64,000 nucleotides of DNA. It comes from Synechococcus sp. CB0101. Its GTDB lineage: Bacteria; Cyanobacteriota; Cyanobacteriia; PCC-6307; Cyanobiaceae. The notes beneath the pieces were generated by a model. It saw only the letters and a list, made by a program, of their open reading frames with translations. It had not been told where the DNA came from and did not search any database. Shown piece after piece: positions 58,573-64,000 of this stretch; positions within the stretch are counted from its first letter, which is position 1; each line of letters starts with the position of its first letter. The translations under genes and the position numbers were made by a program. The stretch spans positions 186,032 to 250,031 of the forward strand of contig NZ_CP039373.1 of assembly GCF_000179235.2 (NCBI RefSeq), given 5' to 3'.

Positions 58573-60309
58573 TCACGCCCCGCGGATCAGCTGGCGTTCG
58601 CACAGGTCGCGGTAGCGGCCGGGGCGGCTGATCAAGAGGTCGTGGTTGCCCTGATCCACGATCTGGCCGTGCTCGAGCACCACGATCGAATCGGCTTCCT
58701 GCACGGTGGAGAGGCGGTGGGCGATCACCAGCACCGTGCGCCCTGCCATGGCCTGATCAAGGCCCCGCTGCACGGCTTCCTCCGATTCGGCATCCAGGGC
58801 GCTGGTGGCTTCATCGAGCAGCAACACCGCCGGATCGCCGAGCACCGCCCGGGCAATGGCGAGCCGTTGCAGCTGGCCACCGGAGAAGTTGCTGCCACGC
58901 TCTTCCACCCGCGCTTGGTAGCCGCCGGGCATCGCTTCGATGAAGCCGTCGGCATTGGCGAGGCGGGCAGCGGCGCGGATCTGCTCGAGCGTGGCGGGCC
59001 GGCCAAAGGCAATCGCCTCGGCCACGGTGCCCGAGAACACGGCGCTTTGCTGGGGCACCAGCGCCACGGCCTTGCGCAATTCACTGGCCTTGAGATCAGC
59101 CAGATCGCACCCATCCAGCAACACCCGGCCGCTCTGGGCCGTGTTGAAGCGCAGCAGCAGTGAAAACAGGGTGCTCTTGCCGGCGCCGGAAGGGCCCACC
59201 AAGGCCACCACCTGGCCGGGCTTCACCCGCAGGCTGAGGTTGCGCAGAACGGGTTGCTCGGCCTCGTAGCTGAAGTTCACCTGCTCGAGGGTGAGTTCGC
59301 CGGCAACGTGGTCGAGGGCCAGAGCCTGGGTCTTATCGGGTGGCTCAATCGCCTGGTGTTCGATCTCCCGCAGGCGCCTCAGGGAGGCCTGGCCCTGCTG
59401 GAACTCGTTGAAGTTGGTGGTGAGGTGGCTGATCGGATCGATCAGCATCAACAGGGCGGCCACATAGCTGCTGAAGCCCTGACCGTTGAGGTCGCCGCTC
59501 TGGATGCGGGCCGCGCCCATCAGCAGCACCGACAGGATCCCGGCCGCTTCCAGAAAGCCCACCACCGGATATTGCAGTGCCAGCAGCCGCTGGGTGCGGT
59601 AGCGGGCGCGGCGGTGCAGATCGATCTCCGTTTCAAAGCGCTGCTGCAACCAGGGTTCGGCCGCGAAGGCCCGCACCAGCGGCAGGCCGCCAATCGCCTC
59701 ACCGAGCAGGGAGGCCAGCTCACTCACCTGCTTCTGGCTTTTCTCGGCTGCCCCCATCACCTTGGCGCCGAACACGCTCACCAGCACCGCCACCAGGGGC
59801 GCCAGCAGCAGGGTGCCCAGCGATAGCTTCCAGTCGAGCCACACCATGTATCCGAACACCACCACCAGCTGCAGAGCAGAGGGGGTGGTGTCTTGGATCG
59901 TTTTGTAGATCACCTCGCCGACGCGGTCGGCGTCTTCGGTGAGGCGGTAGGTGAGATCGCCGGCGGAGAGCTTCTCCAGCACGCCGAAATCGAGCTTCTG
60001 CAGCCGCGCGAACAGGCGGCGGCGCAGCTCCTGGCTCACCTGCAACGCTGGGCCCGCTAGCAGGGTGTCCTGGCCGAACTGGGCCAGTTTCTGCAGCATG
60101 AACACGGTGAGGGCCAGGCCGATCACCTGCAGCACCCGGCCGAAATCCCCGGCGCCGATCGCTGGGATCAGTTGGCCCGCCAACCAGGCCAGCAGCGGCC
60201 AACAGGCCACAAACACGAGCATGCACACCCCACCGGCCAGGAGTGCGGAGCGGTAGGGCATCAGCAGCGGCAGGAGCCGCCGGAAGCCGGCCGAAGGGGG
60301 TGCGAGCAT
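58573..60309 (-). CDS. ABC exporter half-transporter (MsbA/ABCB type)
   Basis: A 578-aa protein with an N-terminal six-helix exporter domain (about 15-310, 'LLMPYRSALLAGGVCMLVFV', 'DLTYRLTEDADRVGEVIYKT') and a C-terminal ATPase: Walker A 'LVGPSGAGKSTLFSLLLR', Q-loop 'VALVPQQSAVFSGTVAEAIA', signature 'NFSGGQLQRLAIARAVL', Walker B 'AVLLLDEATSALDA' and H-loop 'VIAHRLSTVQEAD'. It acts as a homodimer exporting lipid, drug or peptide; the substrate is unknown. ATG 60309. It is divergent from the S4 protein gene by only 23 bases. Confidence 0.93.
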   Translation of the reverse strand: MLAPPSAGFRRLLPLLMPYRSALLAGGVCMLVFVACWPLLAWLAGQLIPAIGAGDFGRVLQVIGLALTVFMLQKLAQFGQDTLLAGPALQVSQELRRRLFARLQKLDFGVLEKLSAGDLTYRLTEDADRVGEVIYKTIQDTTPSALQLVVVFGYMVWLDWKLSLGTLLLAPLVAVLVSVFGAKVMGAAEKSQKQVSELASLLGEAIGGLPLVRAFAAEPWLQQRFETEIDLHRRARYRTQRLLALQYPVVGFLEAAGILSVLLMGAARIQSGDLNGQGFSSYVAALLMLIDPISHLTTNFNEFQQGQASLRRLREIEHQAIEPPDKTQALALDHVAGELTLEQVNFSYEAEQPVLRNLSLRVKPGQVVALVGPSGAGKSTLFSLLLRFNTAQSGRVLLDGCDLADLKASELRKAVALVPQQSAVFSGTVAEAIAFGRPATLEQIRAAARLANADGFIEAMPGGYQARVEERGSNFSGGQLQRLAIARAVLGDPAVLLLDEATSALDAESEEAVQRGLDQAMAGRTVLVIAHRLSTVQEADSIVVLEHGQIVDQGNHDLLISRPGRYRDLCERQLIRGA

Positions 60310-60332
60310 CGGGGCAAGCTATCAGCGCTTTT

Positions 60333-60557
60333 TTGGCCACCCCCCCTGCGGCTGAACCCATTCGCCTCGATCAATTCCTCAAATGGCAGGGGCTGGTGTT
60401 CACCGGCGGCGAGGCCAAGCAGCGCATCCAGGGTGGAGAAGTGCGGGTGAACGGCTTTCAGGAAACGCAGCGGGGTCGCAAGCTCAAACCCGGTGATCGC
60501 GTCGAGATCGACGGTCAGACCCATCTGGTGCCCCAGGACACGGCTGATCAGGCCTGA
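60333..60557 (+). CDS. S4-domain RNA-binding protein (YbcJ/RlbA-like)
   Basis: A 74-aa protein that is almost entirely one S4 domain: '[20 protein letters not shown]' then '[20 protein letters not shown]' and '[13 protein letters not shown]'. Small S4 proteins of this type bind RNA, probably in ribosome assembly. TTG 60333 is proposed as the start, giving a normal length; the frame remains open to 60243, but that part overlaps the ABC exporter gene on the other strand. The promoter region is therefore tiny and shared. Confidence 0.82.
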   Translation: MATPPAAEPIRLDQFLKWQGLVFTGGEAKQRIQGGEVRVNGFQETQRGRKLKPGDRVEIDGQTHLVPQDTADQA

Positions 60558-60601
60558 ACCGGGCAGCCTCTAGGTTGGTGGGTCGATTCGTTCAGGACGC
60601 T

Positions 60602-61342
60602 GTGGGTAAGGCCGTCATCGCAGGCAACTGGAAGATGCACATGACCTGCGCCGAAGCGCAGGCGTTTGCAGACGCCTTCAAGCCCCTGGTGGCCAACCTC
60701 CCGGCTGATCGCGAGGTGGTGCTGGCTCCCCCCTTCACGGCCATCCCCACCTTGAGCAGTGCGCTGGCCGGCAGCGGCATCCACATCGCTGCCCAAAACA
60801 TCCATTGGCAGGAGAAGGGCGCCTTCACCGGCATGATCTCGGCGCCGATGCTGATGGAGCACGGCGTCACCCACGCGATCGTGGGCCACAGCGAACCGCG
60901 CAAGTACTACAGCGAGACCGACGAGCAGATCAACCTGCGCGCCCGCAGCGCCCAGAAGCACGGCATCATCCCGATTCTTTGCGTGGGTGAAAGCGATTCG
61001 CAGCGCGAAGCCGGTGAGGCCGAGCGAGTGATCCGCCGTCAGGTGGAGCAGGGGGTGGATGGTCTCGATCCCGCCCGCTTGATCGTGGCCTACGAACCGA
61101 TCTGGGCGATCGGCACCGGCAAAACCTGTGAAGCCGCGGAAGCCAACCGCATCTGCGGTTTGATTCGCGAGTGGGTGGGCTACCCCGAGGTGGTGATTCA
61201 GTACGGCGGCTCGGTGAACCCCGCCACCATCGACCAGCTCATGGCCCAAAGCGATATCGACGGCGTGCTGGTGGGCGGCGCTTCGCTGGATCCCGAAGGC
61301 TTCGCCCGCATCGCCAACTACCAGGTTCCTGTCGCCGCTTGA
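60602..61342 (+). CDS. tpiA: Triosephosphate isomerase
   Basis: A 246-aa TIM-barrel enzyme interconverting glyceraldehyde-3-phosphate and dihydroxyacetone phosphate in glycolysis and the Calvin cycle. Catalytic residues are in '[10 protein letters not shown]' (Lys), '[20 protein letters not shown]' (His) and '[15 protein letters not shown]' (Glu), with the phosphate loop '[12 protein letters not shown]' and '[15 protein letters not shown]'. GTG 60602 is used as it gives the usual N-terminus; TTG 60575 would add nine residues. Its stop overlaps the folP ATG (TGATG). Confidence 0.96.
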   Translation: MGKAVIAGNWKMHMTCAEAQAFADAFKPLVANLPADREVVLAPPFTAIPTLSSALAGSGIHIAAQNIHWQEKGAFTGMISAPMLMEHGVTHAIVGHSEPRKYYSETDEQINLRARSAQKHGIIPILCVGESDSQREAGEAERVIRRQVEQGVDGLDPARLIVAYEPIWAIGTGKTCEAAEANRICGLIREWVGYPEVVIQYGGSVNPATIDQLMAQSDIDGVLVGGASLDPEGFARIANYQVPVAA

Positions 61343-62229
61343 TGGCTTGGCGCTGGGGTCAGCGCACCCATGTGATGGGGGTGATCAATGTCACCCCCGA
61401 TTCCTTCAGTGATGGCGGTCAGTTCGATCGGCCCGAGAGGGCCTTGGCTCAGGCGCGCCGGCTTGTGGCCCAAGGGGTGGAGATCCTCGATCTCGGTGCC
61501 CAGAGCACCCGTCCGGGTGCAGAAGATGTGGGCGCGGAGGTTGAGCAGCAGCGGTTACTTCCAGCCCTGAAGTTGATCAGCGAGGCGATTGCAGCCGGTG
61601 AGCTGCGCTGCCCAGCGGATGGCGTGCAACAGGCGCCTCAGCCCCCCCTGATCTCGGTGGACACCTTCCGTGCTCCCGTGGCCGAAGCGGCACTGGCGGC
61701 TGGAGCCGACTGGATCAACGATGTGAGCGGTGGCCGCCGTGATCCGGCGATCCTGCCCCTGGTGGCTCAGGCCGGATGCCCCTATGTGCTGATGCACTCC
61801 CGCGGCGACAGCCAGAGCATGGACGGCCTGACGGAGTACGGCGCAGCCGGGGTGGTGGATGGGGTGCTCCGGGAGCTGCAACACACCACTGAGCGCGCCA
61901 TCGCGGCAGGGCTGCAGCGTGACCAGCTGATCTGGGATCCCGGCCTCGGCTTCGCCAAAACCACCGAGCAGAACCTCGAGCTGCTGCGCGGCTTGCCGCG
62001 GTTGCGGGCGGAGGGGATTCCGCTGTTGGTGGGACCGTCGCGCAAGCGCTTTATCGGAGCGGTGCTCAACGAGCCACGGGCGAAGGCCCGGTTGTGGGGC
62101 ACGGCAGCGGTGGTGGCGCAGTGCGTCTCAGCGGGTGTGGACGTGGTGCGTGTGCACGATGGCGGCCCGATCGTGCAGGTGGCGCGGATGGCGGATGCGC
62201 TGTGGCGTTCAGGTCCCGTTAGCTGCTGA
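61342..62229 (+). CDS. folP: Dihydropteroate synthase
   Basis: A 295-aa TIM-barrel enzyme joining pABA to dihydropterin pyrophosphate in folate synthesis. Signatures are 'VMGVINVTPDSFSDGGQF', 'GAQSTRPGAEDVG', 'ISVDTFRAPVAEAALAAGAD' then 'WINDVSGGRRDP', and 'LLVGPSRKRFIGAVL' and 'VVRVHDGGPIVQVARMADAL'. ATG 61342 overlaps the tpiA stop codon, so it is coupled to it; the open frame before it lies inside tpiA. An insertion ('CPADGVQQAPQPP') before the 'ISVDTF' strand makes it slightly long. The stop overlaps the convergent GGDEF gene by 11 bases. Confidence 0.96.
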   Translation: MAWRWGQRTHVMGVINVTPDSFSDGGQFDRPERALAQARRLVAQGVEILDLGAQSTRPGAEDVGAEVEQQRLLPALKLISEAIAAGELRCPADGVQQAPQPPLISVDTFRAPVAEAALAAGADWINDVSGGRRDPAILPLVAQAGCPYVLMHSRGDSQSMDGLTEYGAAGVVDGVLRELQHTTERAIAAGLQRDQLIWDPGLGFAKTTEQNLELLRGLPRLRAEGIPLLVGPSRKRFIGAVLNEPRAKARLWGTAAVVAQCVSAGVDVVRVHDGGPIVQVARMADALWRSGPVSC

Positions 62230-64000
62230 TCGGCGACGGCGCAGTCGCGATGCGCGGCTCCTCCATCTGTTTGGCGCGATACATGGCGGTATCGGCTGCT
62301 TCCAGGAGGCCATCGGCATCGTCGGCGTGATCTGGCCAGCGCGCCACGCCGATGCTGGCGCTGATTCGGATGCCCTCGGGGAGTTCGGGCTGATCGTCGA
62401 AGGGTTGTTGAAGCGCTTGGTTCAGCTTGCTGGCGATCAGTTGCAGTTGCTCCAGGGATGGTGCATCTGGAATCAACAGCACAAATTCATCCCCCCCTTG
62501 ACGGCAGACGGTGTCGCTTTCACGCACACAGCTCTTCAATCGCTGGCCAACGGCCTGGAGCAGCACATCACCGGTTCCATGGCCATAGCGATCATTCACC
62601 GGTTTGAATGCATCAAGATCGAGAAACAGAAGGCCAACCCCATGCCCCTGGCGTTTGGCCAACGCCAGGCTGAGATTCAACTCCTCAATTAAGAGAGCAC
62701 GGTTGGCCAGGCCTGTGAGTGGATCATGGGTGGCCAGGTGACGCATTTGCTCCTGTTGGGTGTAGCGCTCACTCACATCACGCAAAAGTCCAACGAAATT
62801 GGTGATCTGCTGCTGTGGATCTAAGACGGCTGTGATGGCGAGTTCATGGCGCATGATCTGGCCATTGCGATGGCGATTCCAGATTTCACCATTCCAATAC
62901 CCCTTCTGGATAATGGCGCACCACATTTGCTCGTAAAAGCTACTTTCGTGGCGCCCGGAGCGCAGCAGATTTGTTTTTTGCCCCCGCGCCTCCAGTTCTG
63001 AATAGCCACTTAACTGGCTAAACGCTCCGTTCACTTGCAGGATCAAACCACTGGCATCGGTGACCACAATGCCAATGGGGCTGCTGTCGAACACCGTGCC
63101 CGCAAGAGCGCGTTCTTTGGACGCTTCAAGCTCTCGGGCCAGGGCTTGGCGCAGAGCTAAGTGGTTGTTTAACAACCCTTGGCTGATCAGGCCGGCCAGC
63201 GAACTGAGGCTGATCCCCAAGAAGGCCTGTAGCACGAGGCTTTGGGTCCAGCCGCTAGCACTGATCAATCGGTTGTCGAGCTGAATACCAATTTGCCAGG
63301 TTCGATTGGCAATCGTCACATCACGCCAGGTTGGGTGGGTGAGTCGATCACTGTTGGCTAGTTCAAGATTGTCAAATAGGAGATTGTCTGGGTTCTTGCG
63401 ATTGGTGTCATAGATCAAGACGCCCGCATCCTTTAACGCTGAGTGGCTCACGTTCGCCAGCGCCCCGTGGATCAGATCATCCATGCTTAGTGGTGAATAC
63501 GCCCATCCACGCAGCCTCCCGAAGCGTTCTTGGGGTGAGCTAAAGCTCACATTGGGATCTTTATAGATCGCTTGATACAGCAAGGCACCCACCTGGGGCC
63601 GTAGGGATGTTTCCTGCAGCAGTCGCACCGGTCCGCTCAGGGCTGGTTCGCCGTTGGATGCGGCCAGGTGCATCGCTTCACGGCGCGTGACCTGTGAATA
63701 CATGTCGAAGCCCAGCGCGCGTTGATTGCGCCAGTCGTTGGGCTCGAGATAGATGATTGCAGTGGTGAGTGCGCGAACACCCGGTGGTTTGATTTGAAAA
63801 TCGGGCAGGCCGTCGGCTCGAATGGTCTGCTCAAAGGCGGCGATGTTGTTATTCGGTACAACCGCGGCGAAGCCCACACCCTGAATGCCCTTGAGGGTGT
63901 TCCCTCCGCGGCTCAGGGTTTGATAGAAGGCCGAGAATTCCCTTCGGCTCACTTCACTGGAGGCGTTAAACAGCCCCACCACAGAATCGAGAACGGCGCT
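62219..64000 (-). CDS. CHASE-PAS-GGDEF diguanylate cyclase (N-terminus cut by window)
   Basis: The frame is open to the right edge, so the first part is missing. Visible order: a CHASE sensor domain ('VVGLFNASSEVSRREFSAFY', 'GFDMYSQVTRREAM'), a membrane segment ('SLVLQAFLGISLSSLAGLIS'), a PAS domain ('SSPIGIVVTDASGLILQVNG', 'AFSQLSGYSELEARG') with PAC, and a GGDEF domain: 'THDPLTGLANRALLIEELNL', 'LLFLDLDAFKPVNDRYGHGT' and the catalytic 'CRQGGDEFVLLIPD'. An intact GGDEF signature predicts c-di-GMP synthesis controlled by a periplasmic ligand. No EAL domain follows. Confidence 0.93.
   Translation of the reverse strand, partial: SAVLDSVVGLFNASSEVSRREFSAFYQTLSRGGNTLKGIQGVGFAAVVPNNNIAAFEQTIRADGLPDFQIKPPGVRALTTAIIYLEPNDWRNQRALGFDMYSQVTRREAMHLAASNGEPALSGPVRLLQETSLRPQVGALLYQAIYKDPNVSFSSPQERFGRLRGWAYSPLSMDDLIHGALANVSHSALKDAGVLIYDTNRKNPDNLLFDNLELANSDRLTHPTWRDVTIANRTWQIGIQLDNRLISASGWTQSLVLQAFLGISLSSLAGLISQGLLNNHLALRQALARELEASKERALAGTVFDSSPIGIVVTDASGLILQVNGAFSQLSGYSELEARGQKTNLLRSGRHESSFYEQMWCAIIQKGYWNGEIWNRHRNGQIMRHELAITAVLDPQQQITNFVGLLRDVSERYTQQEQMRHLATHDPLTGLANRALLIEELNLSLALAKRQGHGVGLLFLDLDAFKPVNDRYGHGTGDVLLQAVGQRLKSCVRESDTVCRQGGDEFVLLIPDAPSLEQLQLIASKLNQALQQPFDDQPELPEGIRISASIGVARWPDHADDADGLLEAADTAMYRAKQMEEPRIATAPSPISS

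Noticed and set aside
1-64000. CRISPR array, tRNA or rRNA
   Set aside because: I looked for regular spaced repeats and tRNA-like cloverleaf segments and saw none. The only short repeat clusters are the Pho boxes and the TGCAC/TTGATGC array.

Overview
The window is a GC-rich, gene-dense chromosome segment from a cyanobacterium, most probably a Synechococcus/Cyanobium-type picocyanobacterium. This rests on the gene set: pstS, sphX and pstCAB; a PtrA-like Crp regulator beside phoBR; type III glutamine synthetase behind an NtcA-type site; a SelD fused to an oxidoreductase; a CP12-like peptide; and small cyanobacterial families. It also rests on CTTAACC-type Pho boxes with an 11-bp period. I see no rRNA, tRNA or CRISPR array. 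Neighbouring genes often overlap by 1 to 8 bases, and the GC content produces very long antisense shadow frames, which are left out.

Layout. 1-8.5 kb: the end of a TolC-like outer-membrane gene, the SelD fusion, a LuxR-type regulator, a CP12-like peptide, two coupled exported proteins, a lipase-like protein, and a glycosyltransferase/acyltransferase pair like the last two enzymes of staphyloxanthin synthesis. 8.5-12 kb: a GH3 glycosidase, then an accessory patch with three consecutive ribbon-helix-helix genes and a TGCAC/TTGATGC repeat array. 12-17 kb: a choice-of-anchor I protein (phosphatase-related), then arsenate detoxification (gap-arsJ divergent from arsR, with a perfect palindromic operator), and speD. 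17-23.5 kb: the phosphate-uptake block (pstS, a receiver-degenerate regulator, sphX, pstC-pstA-pstB). 23.7-24.9 kb: a complete IS5-family element with CTAG target duplications. 25-37.4 kb: an ArnT-like glycosyltransferase, polyphosphate kinase, two coupled phosphatases, NDH-2, an MFS carrier, glycogen phosphorylase and a sigma factor. 37.4-42.4 kb: a coupled three-gene operon ending in phoX, whose 3' end carries an apparent one-base deletion. 42.5-48.6 kb: a nucleotide-binding-type domain protein, CorA, small ORFs, a CHAD (polyphosphate-binding) protein, ptrA, phoR and phoB. 48.7-64 kb: rubrerythrin, SQR-like flavoprotein, quinone reductase and pirin, glnN, a UbiH-like monooxygenase, cysK, an ABC exporter, tpiA, folP and a GGDEF protein cut by the window edge.

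How it works together. Much of 12-48 kb reads as a phosphate-stress island: sensing (PhoR/PhoB/PtrA), scavenging (PstS, SphX, PstCAB), phosphate release (PhoX, phytase-like protein, acid phosphatase, histidine phosphatase, anchor-I protein), storage (Ppk, CHAD) and export of arsenate that enters through phosphate carriers. Pho-box-like repeats lie 33-66 bp before the chosen starts of pstS, sphX, pstC, the CHAD gene and ptrA. Weaker candidates precede the anchor-I gene and an MFS gene. The strongest leads are the CHAD protein as a Pho-regulon member, the regulator without a phosphoacceptor beside pstS, the phoX frameshift, the CP12-like peptide without the central CP12 motif, and the three-RHH cassette with its repeat array.
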